A DNA stretch of 64,000 nt, from the NCBI GenBank assembly GCA_018823285.1, contig JAHJIQ010000003.1, forward strand, positions 1 to 64,000. The letters are read 5' to 3'. Below, piece after piece: positions 28,969 to 37,584 of the stretch (position 1 is its first letter; the number at the start of each line of letters is the position of its first letter). The notes under the pieces were generated by a model, which worked only from the letters and a program-made list of their open reading frames with translations, was not told the origin of the DNA and ran no database searches. The position numbers were made by a program, and so were the translations under genes. The stretch is from Pseudomonadota bacterium. GTDB taxonomy: Bacteria > Desulfobacterota > Desulfobulbia > Desulfobulbales > JAGXFP01.

Positions 28969-31224
28969 TCATCCTTTGACCACCGGCAATTCAATGACAA
29001 ACCGGGACCCCACCGGCTCATTGTCCCTGACCCGGATATACCCGTCGTGATCGGAAACAATGGTGCTGGAAATGGCAAGCCCAAGCCCGGTGCCGCTCTT
29101 CTTGGTGGAAAAATAGGGCTCAAAAAGGCGGAGTTTGTCCTCATCCGGAACCCCCTTGCCATTATCGGCGACCGAGAGAAACGCATGGTTGTCCTTACTG
29201 TCATAACTGATCTCAATTTCGATTCTGCCGTCTGCAGGGGGAACTGCCGCGACCGCATTATCCATCAGGTTGATCAGAGCCCTCTTCAACTGTTTCTGGT
29301 CAAAGGAAAACACCGGCGGCTCGGAATGACAAATGAAGTCGAAAGCAATATCCTTGTGTGCCTCCTGATAGAAGACAAAGACTTCCCGGGCCATCTCCCG
29401 AAGATTATTCATGCTTTTCTGCACCGCCGGCATCCTGGCAAAGCTTGAGAATTCGCTGACCAGTCTCTTCAGCTCATCAACCTGATTGACAATGGTCCTG
29501 GTGCAACTGTCAAAGACGTCCCCTTCACCGGCGAGCTTCTCAAGATATCTTTTCCGAAGACGCTGGGCCGAAAGCTGGATCGGGGTCAGGGGATTCTTGA
29601 CTTCATGGGCGATACGCCGCGCCACCTCACGCCAGGCCGCCATCCGCTGCGCTTTTTCAAGTTCGGTGAGATTGTCGAACACCAGCACGATTCCCAGGTT
29701 CCGATTATTCTCATCCTTCAACTGGGTAAGATTGACCCGCAGAGAGAAGGTCTCTTCATCAAAACTGATCCGGATGGGTCGCTGGATCGTGGTTTTTCCC
29801 GAGGCGACAAGTTCCTTGAACAGCCCTTGAATGATCTCCTGATGATCCGGCCGGAGCAGCGCCCGGTAATCCTTGCCGACGAACTTGTGTCGTTCTATCT
29901 TCAGCAGTTCCTCGGCGAAACGGTTGATGGTGGTCACCTTGCCGGATTCATCAAGGGAGATGACTCCCGCCGCAACATTCTGGAGAATCGTTTCCGTATA
30001 CTGCTGTCGGGTTTCAAGTTCAAGATAACTGTCCTGCAGGGCAAGATTGACCATTTCAAGCTGCCGCTTGCTGATCAGGAGGTCGCGGGTCATATGGTTG
30101 AAAGAGTCAACCAGCGTCCCCATCTCGTCTCCGGATTCCTTCTCCACGACAAAATCAAGGTACCCGTCGGCAACCCGTCGTGTTGCCTCGGCAAGCTTGT
30201 CGATAGGGCCGGTGAGTCCCCTCGCCACATAAAAACCGAACCAGACCGCACTGAAGACGATCAGCAGGGTCACGATCAGCAGCACTACCAGCAGACTCGT
30301 TTTCAGCGGGTTTTTCAGGATCATCAGCTGACGGTACCCTTCGAGACCGCCCGAGATGACGTTCATGGCCTGAAGACGCTCCCTCGGAATCAGAAGCGAT
30401 GTCACCAGCACATTGGTGCGTTTATCCGTTTCCGGACCAAGGGTGACCGGCATCAGCCCCCGGATCAGCTCTCCGGCCTCAACGGCCTGGATCGCCACCT
30501 GATCCTTTTCCCCTTCAAGCGCCTTGCGCAACATATCGGGTGGCAGCTCAGGAACCCGGTCCTTTTCGATTCCTTTGGCAAACACTCTGACCAGCGGCAA
30601 TCTCTGGTCGGAGAGGAGTTCGAGTCCGGTAAGCCCATGACTCTCGGAAATGTCCTTCAGGAAAAGATCGAGGTGCTGCGCGATCAATTGCTGGTAGATC
30701 TGGGACTCGAGACGCACCGCGATCGAACCGCCCTGCACCCTGACCTGCTCCTTGGCCTTGTCATAAACGTCCCGAGCAATATTCAACGATTCCTGCAGCG
30801 AACGTTCAACCTTGATATTGAACCAGTAGTCCATACTGGTTGAGACGAACTGCAGGGAAATGAAAAAGAGAAGCCCGGTGGGGACAAGCGACAGGGAAAC
30901 AAACGAGACAACCATCTTGCTCCGCAATCTGCTGCCGAGGATATTCTTGCGTCTTTCAAAAACCATCTGGACCAGGTTGCGCAGGACCAGGAACACCACA
31001 AGCAGCAACAGGAGAACGTTGATATTGATGATCGTGAAAACCAGCACGTTGCCGCTGACCGGGAAAGGAACTTCGCCAAGGCCGGAAAACCTGGTCTCAA
31101 TATAGGTCAGGACCGGCAGGAAACAGAGGCAGGCCACAATCGCGAGCCAGATCCGGCGCCGCTTTCTGACGTCGCGCTGGATCAGGTACTGGGTCCGGTT
31201 CATCTCAGTTTCTGAATTCAACAT
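28969..31224 (-). CDS. NtrY-like membrane sensor histidine kinase
   Basis: A 751-residue kinase. Three N-terminal hydrophobic segments (about 25-130) precede an extracytoplasmic region (about 150-320), a further membrane helix near 325-350, HAMP, PAS (about 415-520), a HisKA domain with phospho-His in RIAHEVKNPLTPIQLSAQRL, and an HATPase_c domain (LINLMDNAVAAV, DNGKGVPDED, KSGTGLGLAIS). The architecture is that of NtrY in nitrogen and redox signalling. Its start overlaps the end of the DUF4390 gene by 20 nt, and the NtrX-like regulator follows, forming DUF4390-ntrY-ntrX. Confidence 0.94.
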   Translation of the reverse strand: MLNSETEMNRTQYLIQRDVRKRRRIWLAIVACLCFLPVLTYIETRFSGLGEVPFPVSGNVLVFTIININVLLLLLVVFLVLRNLVQMVFERRKNILGSRLRSKMVVSFVSLSLVPTGLLFFISLQFVSTSMDYWFNIKVERSLQESLNIARDVYDKAKEQVRVQGGSIAVRLESQIYQQLIAQHLDLFLKDISESHGLTGLELLSDQRLPLVRVFAKGIEKDRVPELPPDMLRKALEGEKDQVAIQAVEAGELIRGLMPVTLGPETDKRTNVLVTSLLIPRERLQAMNVISGGLEGYRQLMILKNPLKTSLLVVLLIVTLLIVFSAVWFGFYVARGLTGPIDKLAEATRRVADGYLDFVVEKESGDEMGTLVDSFNHMTRDLLISKRQLEMVNLALQDSYLELETRQQYTETILQNVAAGVISLDESGKVTTINRFAEELLKIERHKFVGKDYRALLRPDHQEIIQGLFKELVASGKTTIQRPIRISFDEETFSLRVNLTQLKDENNRNLGIVLVFDNLTELEKAQRMAAWREVARRIAHEVKNPLTPIQLSAQRLRKRYLEKLAGEGDVFDSCTRTIVNQVDELKRLVSEFSSFARMPAVQKSMNNLREMAREVFVFYQEAHKDIAFDFICHSEPPVFSFDQKQLKRALINLMDNAVAAVPPADGRIEIEISYDSKDNHAFLSVADNGKGVPDEDKLRLFEPYFSTKKSGTGLGLAISSTIVSDHDGYIRVRDNEPVGSRFVIELPVVKG

Positions 31225-31774
31225 AATGCCAGTCTGTTTCGTAATCCCTCAGACTCCAGAAGGGAACAAGGTAATGGATGAAAAACGGCAGGCTCTTTCG
31301 CTGCAGGCGGGCCTTTACTTCCAGAAAGTATTGTCCGCCCCGTTTCAGTTGCGCGAGAGGAATCACTTTGAGTCCGTTCACTCCGGCCATCAGGGTTTTC
31401 GCTTCGGAGAGATCAGAGATCACGGCGCTGGAACCGGTTTCCGAGTATTCCAGCACAAACTGCTGTTTCAGGGTGTCGTAGGAGAGGGTGTGCTCGAAAG
31501 AGAGCGAAACCAGCTCCTCGCTTGTTCTCCCGGCCCGGACCTCCTTGAGGTTGACATAAAAGGTGAACGTTGCCGGAATGCCATTCAGCAGTCCTTCCTC
31601 CATGTCGGGCCGAAAAGCGTTGTCGATCTCAAGATACAGAAGCAGATCGGAACTGGAGTTACTGACGACGACATCTTTTATCCGCGCTTCTCCGGCAGCG
31701 CAAAGCTCACCTGCGAAGAGGGCGAGGGTAACAAAAAAGACAAATGGATATGTTAAATATTTATAAATTTTCAT
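31205..31774 (-). CDS. DUF4390 protein, exported
   Basis: A 189-residue exported protein: signal peptide about 1-27 (FVTLALFAGELCAAG), then a beta-rich domain of the DUF4390 family. This family regularly precedes ntrY-type kinases in Deltaproteobacteria, suggesting a periplasmic partner for the kinase sensor; that role is inference from gene order. The stop codon lies inside the ntrY-like start region (20-nt overlap), so the two are co-translated. No catalytic residues are apparent. Confidence 0.85.
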   Translation of the reverse strand: MKIYKYLTYPFVFFVTLALFAGELCAAGEARIKDVVVSNSSSDLLLYLEIDNAFRPDMEEGLLNGIPATFTFYVNLKEVRAGRTSEELVSLSFEHTLSYDTLKQQFVLEYSETGSSAVISDLSEAKTLMAGVNGLKVIPLAQLKRGGQYFLEVKARLQRKSLPFFIHYLVPFWSLRDYETDWHYVEFRN

Positions 31775-31817
31775 GACTTTAAACAGGTTTTCTCTGAATA
31801 TCCAAGATCCAACAACC

Positions 31818-33371
31818 TCAGACCAGCCTTTTCACCACCATCTGCTGCGCCGCTTCAAGGAATCCGTCAAAGGTCGAAGGATCTTTGGCGCTGATCAGGA
31901 CCGCCTGATACTGACGGGCCAGAGCGGCCGCTTCGGATCCGTCAATCAGGTCCATCTTGTTGAACACGGTAAGACAGGGGATTCTATCAAGTTCCAGCTC
32001 TTTCAGCAATTCTTCTACGACATTTAACTGCTGACGGAATGCGGGGCTGCTCACATCAACCACATGGACCAGAATATCCGCCTCCTGCAATTCCTCAAGG
32101 GTGGACTTGAAGGACTGGAGCAATTCATCCGGCAGATTTTTAATAAAACCTACGGTGTCGGTGATGATAACCTCAATATCCCTGGGGAACCGAAGCCTGC
32201 GGCTGGTGGGATCGAGGGTGGCAAACAGTTTGTCTTCGGCGACGATCTTGCTGCTGGTGAGCGAGTTCAAGAGAGTCGATTTACCGGCATTGGTATAGCC
32301 CACCAGAGAAAGGACCGGCAGATCCCGCTTCCGTCGTTTGGAACGCCTCTGCTGGCGCTCCCGGCTGACCTGTTTCAGTCGGTCGGCAAGTTTTCCCAGC
32401 CGCTCCTGAATCCGCCGCCGATCGATTTCGAGTTTGGTTTCGCCCGGCCCTCTGGCCCCGATGCCACCGGTGAGCCTGGACAGCGCGTCATCACGCGTCC
32501 CCAGGCGGGGAAGCATGTATTTCAGCTGCGCCATCTCGACCTGGAGCCGCCCTTCCCGGCTCAAGGCGCGCCTGGCGAAAATATCCAGGATCAACTGGGT
32601 CCGGTCGATGACCCGCATCTCGGTATGATCGGTGATGGAACGGATCTGCGAGGGGTTCAGTTCCTGATCGAAGATCAGGAGATTCGCGTTCAGGGTCAGG
32701 GCCTTCAAAATAATCTCCCCAAGTTTCCCCTTGCCCATGATCAGCCGTGGATTCATCTTTTTCGGCCGCTGAATGACCCGGTCGAGAACGATCACATCCG
32801 CAGCCCGGGCCAATTCCTCAAGCTCGCTGATCGACTCGGCTGCCAGCGCAGGATTGAGAGTCGTGACACTGACCAGAATCGCCCGATCCTTGCCCTTCTC
32901 CACTTCCCTGATCGGCCTGAAACGGGAAAACTCCTCCTCAAGAGCGCCGATCAGCGCCAGAAAATTATTCGGCTGATGCCCGGGATGGACCGGCGGCAGA
33001 AGCTGCCAGTTATTGCCGTTGACCGGCGAGGGCACAAGATGTGCGGCAGAAAGCTCAACCGGCAGACCGTCACCATCAACCTTGATGACGGCCATCAGAT
33101 CGAGCCTGAGAAAGAGAAGATCCATAAAATCATCCCCGGTAAGATCTTCCTGCTTCAGGTGAGTATGGATACAACGCAACCCGCGCAATCTCCCCTCTCC
33201 GGCCCGCGCCTTGGCAAGAGCGGGGATCAGGATCTGCCGGTGATCGCCGACGATGACCGTTTCCACCCTGCCCGCCCGATCGACCAGAATTGCGACCTGA
33301 CGGCCAAGCTCTCGCGACAACCCCGCCATCTCCCTGGCGACCTCCGGGCTGACAATACTGTCCGGGTCCAT
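31818..33371 (-). CDS. hflX: HflX-family ribosome-associated GTPase
   Basis: A 517-residue GTPase, about 90 longer than E. coli HflX. The N-terminal HflX domain, a glycine-rich linker (LTGGIGARGPGETKLEIDRRR) and a G domain with G1 GYTNAGKSTLLNSL, G3 DTVGFIKNLPDEL and G4 NKMD are clear. HflX splits stalled 70S ribosomes after heat or antibiotic stress. The N-terminal ~130 residues before the classic HflX core are shared by long-form HflX proteins. Family-like sequence (ISGNTGGLKAFQTRRLDKL) continues ~25 codons upstream of this ATG without a usual start codon, up to a TAA at 33456-33458, so the true start is uncertain. Confidence 0.92.
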   Translation of the reverse strand: MDPDSIVSPEVAREMAGLSRELGRQVAILVDRAGRVETVIVGDHRQILIPALAKARAGEGRLRGLRCIHTHLKQEDLTGDDFMDLLFLRLDLMAVIKVDGDGLPVELSAAHLVPSPVNGNNWQLLPPVHPGHQPNNFLALIGALEEEFSRFRPIREVEKGKDRAILVSVTTLNPALAAESISELEELARAADVIVLDRVIQRPKKMNPRLIMGKGKLGEIILKALTLNANLLIFDQELNPSQIRSITDHTEMRVIDRTQLILDIFARRALSREGRLQVEMAQLKYMLPRLGTRDDALSRLTGGIGARGPGETKLEIDRRRIQERLGKLADRLKQVSRERQQRRSKRRKRDLPVLSLVGYTNAGKSTLLNSLTSSKIVAEDKLFATLDPTSRRLRFPRDIEVIITDTVGFIKNLPDELLQSFKSTLEELQEADILVHVVDVSSPAFRQQLNVVEELLKELELDRIPCLTVFNKMDLIDGSEAAALARQYQAVLISAKDPSTFDGFLEAAQQMVVKRLV

Positions 33372-33604
33372 CTTCCGACCGGCCAGCTTGTCGAGCCTTC
33401 TGGTCTGGAATGCCTTGAGGCCTCCGGTATTTCCACTGATTCCGGCGATGATTTTTTACCGATTGAATGTGTTGATTATCGGGGAGGATGATTTTGCCGG
33501 CAAGCGAGAAAGAGCCCGCGGGACTGTTTGGAAAACCTCTTGCTCTGTCAATCCACGCTTGGGCCTGGGATGTGGCATATCACCATAAATTGCAGATTGC
33601 CGAA

Positions 33605-33982
33605 TCAGGGCGCCGGCAGAACTTTCTTCAAATCCTGAAGATCACCGGCCAGGATATTCCAGACAGTCTCAAGATCAATTCCCAGATAATCATGCACCAG
33701 AATATTGCGCAGGCCGGAAATTTTCCGCCATTCGACATCCGGATGATTTTTTCTGAAACTCTCTGAAAGCCTTTGCGTGGACTCGGTCATTATCTGCAGG
33801 TTTCTCAAAACCGCGTCCTGAATCAACGGCGTTTCGCAGAACCCGGAATAGTCGAGATCACGGGTATAACTTTCTATTTTTTCTATACATTCCCGGATAT
33901 AGCTGAGTTGAGCAGCTTGTCTGCTCATACGAAACTTATATCCGAAGGGTAAATGAACCAGATAGAGGCCGTCATCTTTCAT
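33605..33982 (-). CDS. hepT: HepT-family toxin (HEPN RNase) carrying an in-frame palindromic insert
   Basis: A 125-residue HEPN/DUF86 protein. The catalytic Rx4HxY motif is intact (RNILVHDY, residues about 95-102). HEPN toxins of this class are tRNA- or mRNA-cleaving RNases silenced by AMPylation from the paired nucleotidyltransferase. Residues 1-10 ([10 protein letters not shown]) and 29 onward ([12 protein letters not shown]) fit a normal HepT N-terminus, but the 18 residues between ([18 protein letters not shown]) are the translation of one family A repeat (33899-33952). The insert keeps the frame. The protein may still fold, with a longer first helix or loop. It overlaps mntA by 4 nt. Confidence 0.88.
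   Translation of the reverse strand: MKDDGLYLVHLPFGYKFRMSRQAAQLSYIRECIEKIESYTRDLDYSGFCETPLIQDAVLRNLQIMTESTQRLSESFRKNHPDVEWRKISGLRNILVHDYLGIDLETVWNILAGDLQDLKKVLPAP
33899..33952. repeat. Palindromic repeat family A inside hepT
   Basis: A 54-nt (18-codon) copy with the GAGCAG/CTGCTC hairpin and the GAAACTTATATCCGAAGGGT half lies wholly within the hepT coding sequence. Its length is a multiple of three and the frame used is open, so it is tolerated as an 18-residue insertion. Confidence 0.9.
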
Positions 33983-34287
33983 ATCGGCTCCGCCTCCGCC
34001 AGGATTCTATCTTTTATATACCAGTGCAACCCCTTTTCAGTGACCACATCAACCCTTCTACCCAGCAATTCCTGCAGATCAAAGGCCAGCCCCCCGAGGT
34101 CAAACAGGCTGCGTCCCTTTTCCAGCTCAACCAGAAAATCAACATCGCTGTCCTTGTTCTCCACACCACGAGCCACGGAACCGAAGAGGCGGACATTGCC
34201 CGCGCCATAATGTTTCGAGATTGCAATGATCTCGCCGCGCTTACTCCTGATCGTTTCCCTGAAACCCACCACATCACCTCCCGCCAT
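33979..34287 (-). CDS. mntA: MntA-family nucleotidyltransferase antitoxin
   Basis: A 102-residue minimal nucleotidyltransferase with the active-site signature [20 protein letters not shown] (GSx10DxD). In HepT/MntA modules this protein neutralises the HEPN toxin by adding AMP to a Tyr near the catalytic motif; the Tyr is present in HepT here. The stop overlaps hepT's start (ATGA). A second internal ATG (34277) is out of frame. A family B repeat array lies just upstream, toward vapBC. Confidence 0.9.
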   Translation of the reverse strand: MAGGDVVGFRETIRSKRGEIIAISKHYGAGNVRLFGSVARGVENKDSDVDFLVELEKGRSLFDLGGLAFDLQELLGRRVDVVTEKGLHWYIKDRILAEAEPI

Positions 34288-34384
34288 TAAAAATCTTCAG
34301 ACCAATATAGACCGGGCGGCAGGTGTTGGCAAGCAAAGTCAAGCCATCCGGAATGGATAATGCCCCAATCAATCTTAATTGCCC

Positions 34385-34663
34385 TGTGGGAGCAGAAATT
34401 GTTGTGGGAACAGATTTTTTTTTGTGGGAACAGATTTTTTTGTGGGAGCGGCCTCCCGGCCGCGAAATGCCCTTGGTTTTCCATGGCTCCTGGCCAATTT
34501 TCGCGACCGGGAGGTCGCTCCAACGGGAGTTAAAGCCACCTTATTGGAGCACCCTGTGGGACCCACTGTGGGAGCGGCCTCCCGGCCGCGAATGCCCATG
34601 GCGGCTCCCGGCAAACCAAGTGTCTCCCCGCCTTCTTGTTCGCGACCGGGAGGTCGCTCCCAC
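34385..34663. repeat. REP-like family B array upstream of mntA
   Basis: Two full copies (34442-34524 and 34568-34663), the first preceded by three GTGGGAGCAGAAATTG/GTGGGAACAGATTTTTT units (34385-34441). The array fills the gap between vapC and mntA, both on the minus strand. The units with T tracts are shared with the array near 35.5 kb, implying a duplication. Confidence 0.85.
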
Positions 34664-34714
34664 GGATCAGGGTTGATTGCCATGTGGGGGGTAGAAAATT
34701 AACGCCTGGCAGCT

Positions 34715-35116
34715 TCAGGGAAGCCAGAGGATTTTCACTTCATTCTCCAGTTGTTTGAATTCCGGATCCCCGGTGAGAACAGTGGCATTGAGTTGTTGGC
34801 CGAGAGCGGCGGCAAAACAATCCGCATAGGCAACCTTATATTTGCCCTTGAAAGTTGCAGCGGCAAGGGTCAGGCCCCGGTCCGCAGAGATCAGTTCAAG
34901 GGGGTATTGATCGAGTAACGCCACAACTTCCCCGGCTTTTTCAACTCCCTGCTCCCGCATGACGATGTAGTAGATCTCGCCCCAATTGATCATGCAGAGC
35001 GCCCCTCTCGCTTTACCCTGCAAAACCTCCCGCAGGGCTTTCTCTACCATGCCGGCGCAGGGCTCATCTTCCAGAAAGGCGAGGATTGCATAACTGTCAA
35101 AGACATAGGTTTTCAT
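34715..35116 (-). CDS. vapC: VapC-family PIN-domain toxin
   Basis: A 133-residue PIN-domain RNase. The acidic metal-binding residues are seen in VFDSYAILAFLEDEP (Asp7 and a downstream Glu), INWGEIYYIV (Glu), and VAYADCFAAALGQ followed by LTGDPEF (Asp residues). VapC toxins cleave tRNA or rRNA. The start overlaps the antitoxin stop by 4 nt. It is enclosed by REP-like arrays on both sides, like ccdAB. Confidence 0.92.
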   Translation of the reverse strand: MKTYVFDSYAILAFLEDEPCAGMVEKALREVLQGKARGALCMINWGEIYYIVMREQGVEKAGEVVALLDQYPLELISADRGLTLAAATFKGKYKVAYADCFAAALGQQLNATVLTGDPEFKQLENEVKILWLP

Positions 35117-35343
35117 TTTTCCGCCTCTGCTTCCCGGTCAGCCAGCAGACTCCTGAGCGCCCCGCCCTTGGTTTTCAGCATGCCGCGCCCGGCCAGGATC
35201 AGATCGTCGGGAAGGGGCTCCATAATGATCAGGCCGTTTTTCTCCATCACTTTCAGGCGGGTCCCCTGATGAATGTTCAGTTTTTTTCTGAGTCCGACCG
35301 GGATGGTGACCTGGCCTTTGATCGTTGCCGTGGTTGTTGTCAT
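35113..35343 (-). CDS. vapB: AbrB/MazE-type antitoxin of the VapC toxin
   Basis: A 76-residue swapped-hairpin (SpoVT/AbrB) antitoxin: TATIKGQVTIPVGLRKKLNI followed by a beta segment, then an acidic and basic C-terminal tail that would bind the PIN toxin. GGGAGG lies 5 nt upstream of the ATG. It is expected to repress its own promoter. It forms a coupled vapBC pair with the gene that follows. Confidence 0.9.
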   Translation of the reverse strand: MTTTTATIKGQVTIPVGLRKKLNIHQGTRLKVMEKNGLIIMEPLPDDLILAGRGMLKTKGGALRSLLADREAEAEK

Positions 35344-35467
35344 AAGGGCCTCCCTGTATTACCGTTATGCGATAATTGTAATACCAGGCAGCCATAAAGG
35401 CAATCTTTTGTTACCAAACGAGCCCGCCCCCCCTGTCGGTGTCCCAGTCCTGGAGGTCCGAGGACGG

Positions 35468-35643
35468 TTCGCGACCGGGAGGTCGCTCCAACAGGGGTGG
35501 AAATTGTTTGCGGGAGCAGAAATTGTTGTGGGAGCAGATTTTTTTTGTGGGAGCGGCCTCCCGGCCGCGATATGCCCATGGCGGCTCCCGGCAAATCAGG
35601 AAATTACCCCGCCTTCTTGTTCGCGACCGGGAGGTCGCTCCTA
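35468..35643. repeat. REP-like family B array between selB and vapB
   Basis: A lone right arm (35468-35491), a T-tract unit pair (GGGAGCAGAAATTGTTG, 35511-35545) and one full copy (35546-35643) that ends 13 bp from the selB stop codon. The full copy is nearly identical to that at 34568-34663, including its middle part, so these two are recent. Confidence 0.85.
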
Positions 35644-35655
35644 CAGGGGGGTTGC

Positions 35656-37578
35656 TTATTGCTTCTGGCGTTCCCGCAGGATTCTTTTGTCGCCGACCCG
35701 CAGGGTGATCTTGGCGCGGTCGAAAAATTCGAGAAGGGGGATGGAGAACTTCCTGGACAGGCCGGTCAGGTTTTTAAAGCCCTGGGCATCGATTTCACCG
35801 TTCTCCCGGATTACTTTCACCAGATCTTCCTTGATTTTGTTTATGACTTGCGAGTGATAGAAGAGATCTTCACTGATTTTGCAGACAACCTCTTCCCGCA
35901 CCAGGAGGTCAAGAACCCCTTTCACCAGGGTCTCGGAGCTGCCTTTGAATTTTTCCCGCAGCTCTTTCACCGTTGGCGCAGAAAGCCCTGCCGCAAGATA
36001 GAAAGCAGCCATTGTTTCCTTCAGTTCACCGGTATCGCCCTCGGTGGAAACTTCATGGCCGGCAACCTTCACCACCGCCTCATCCTGGCTCAACCTCCCC
36101 TTTCTGACCAGATCATTCAGCAGGGAATGAAAGAGCTTCAGGTTTTCATTGGCAGAAAGTTTATTGCGCAGCTCTTCTTTCGGTATTCCTGGTTTCAGGG
36201 GGTTGTTCCGGTGGAATTCCTCAACGATCGCGCACACTTTTACAAGTTGCTCTTCATAGACACCACCCTCAACCATCCTTTTCCGGTCACTGTCGATCAT
36301 GATCAGTTTTCTGGCCGAGATCGGTGCATCAAGAATCTTGGCCATTTTTTTGCCGAACAGCCCGATCCTGACCGACAGATCATCAGGAGTCAAACCGGCG
36401 ATGCCCGCCTCCCGCACATGCTGGAGAATCCGATCTTCGATCTCACCTTCCCGATAAACGCGGAAAATTTCCTGATTCGCCTCTCGGAAACGCTTTTTCT
36501 TGAACGCCCTGCTGTTGAATATCCTGCCACCGCCGATGGTATACACCGGAGAATAGCTGCGCACCACATAATGATCGTCGGCCCAGGCGGAGGCAGGCTC
36601 CTCAAACAATAACTGCACATTGGCAACCGAACCCGGGGCCAGCTTCTCATCATCCAGCAGAACGATTCGCCCCATAATTTCCGCGGTCCCGATATGAATT
36701 CTGACTCTTGATCTGTTCTTGAGTTCTTTCGGATTTGAGGAGAGATAGATAAACTCGGCGTCCATGATGTATGACGGATCAAGGCAGCCCGCACTGGCAA
36801 GAACGTTGCCCCGGCTGACAGACTCCCGATCAACGCCCTGCACATTGATTGCGGTCCTCTTGCCGGCCTCCACCTGCTTGGCATCATCGGAGTGGACCTG
36901 AATCCCCCGGACGCGACCTGCCTGACCGCCCGGATAGAACTTCACTTCATCACCCACCGCGAGCCGCCCGGAAATGGAAGTCCCGGTCACCACGACCCCG
37001 AAACCCTTGACGGAAAACACCCGATCGACCGGCATTCTGAAGGGCCCGAAAGCCTCGGAAAAATCGCTGGCGGCAACCAGCCGGTCAATCTCCTCCTTGA
37101 CCCGGTCAATCCCCTCGCCGGTAACGGACGATACGGCGACCAGCGGCGCCCCCTCCAGGAAACTGCCGACAAAGTACTCCCGGATCTCCTCCTGGACCAT
37201 CTCAAGCCACTCCGGCTCCACCATGTCTTTTTTGGTGACGACAATGACTCCGCGCCGGACGCCCAGGAGTTGACAGATTTCGAAATGTTCACTGGTCTGG
37301 GGCATGATGCCCTCGTCGGCGGCAATCACGAAAGCCACGATATCAATCCCCGTTGCGCCGGCAACCATATTGCGGACAAACTTTTCATGTCCGGGCACAT
37401 CGACGATGCCGAGGCGGTGCCCGCAGGGCAGATCAAGGTAGGCGAATCCGAGTTCAATGGTGATCCCCCGCGCCTTTTCTTCCTTCAGGCGATCGGTATC
37501 AATACCGGTCAGCGCTTTTACCAGGCTGGTCTTGCCGTGATCGACATGACCGGCGGTGCCGAGAACAACTTCGCGCAT
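35656..37578 (-). CDS. selB: Selenocysteine-specific elongation factor SelB
   Basis: A 640-residue SelB. The EF-Tu-like part has G1 [11 protein letters not shown]3 DVPGHEKF and G4 VTKKD, the domains II and III follow, and the C-terminal ~250 residues are the winged-helix repeats that bind the SECIS hairpin. SelB brings Sec-tRNA to the ribosome at UGA codons. Its presence shows the organism decodes UGA as Sec, directly relevant to the rhodanese gene 20 kb away. No selA or tRNA-Sec gene is in the window. The MBL-fold gene precedes it by only 6 bp. Confidence 0.96.
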   Translation of the reverse strand: MREVVLGTAGHVDHGKTSLVKALTGIDTDRLKEEKARGITIELGFAYLDLPCGHRLGIVDVPGHEKFVRNMVAGATGIDIVAFVIAADEGIMPQTSEHFEICQLLGVRRGVIVVTKKDMVEPEWLEMVQEEIREYFVGSFLEGAPLVAVSSVTGEGIDRVKEEIDRLVAASDFSEAFGPFRMPVDRVFSVKGFGVVVTGTSISGRLAVGDEVKFYPGGQAGRVRGIQVHSDDAKQVEAGKRTAINVQGVDRESVSRGNVLASAGCLDPSYIMDAEFIYLSSNPKELKNRSRVRIHIGTAEIMGRIVLLDDEKLAPGSVANVQLLFEEPASAWADDHYVVRSYSPVYTIGGGRIFNSRAFKKKRFREANQEIFRVYREGEIEDRILQHVREAGIAGLTPDDLSVRIGLFGKKMAKILDAPISARKLIMIDSDRKRMVEGGVYEEQLVKVCAIVEEFHRNNPLKPGIPKEELRNKLSANENLKLFHSLLNDLVRKGRLSQDEAVVKVAGHEVSTEGDTGELKETMAAFYLAAGLSAPTVKELREKFKGSSETLVKGVLDLLVREEVVCKISEDLFYHSQVINKIKEDLVKVIRENGEIDAQGFKNLTGLSRKFSIPLLEFFDRAKITLRVGDKRILRERQKQ

Positions 37579-37584
37579 TTTCGA

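Noticed and set aside
28785..29258. A 157-codon minus-strand frame after ntrY
   Set aside because: It is an out-of-frame reading of the kinase 3' end running into repeat translations (PFGYKFRTSRRAAQLS twice).
32064..33491. A 475-codon plus-strand frame opposite hflX
   Set aside because: Antisense shadow; hflX has all its G motifs.
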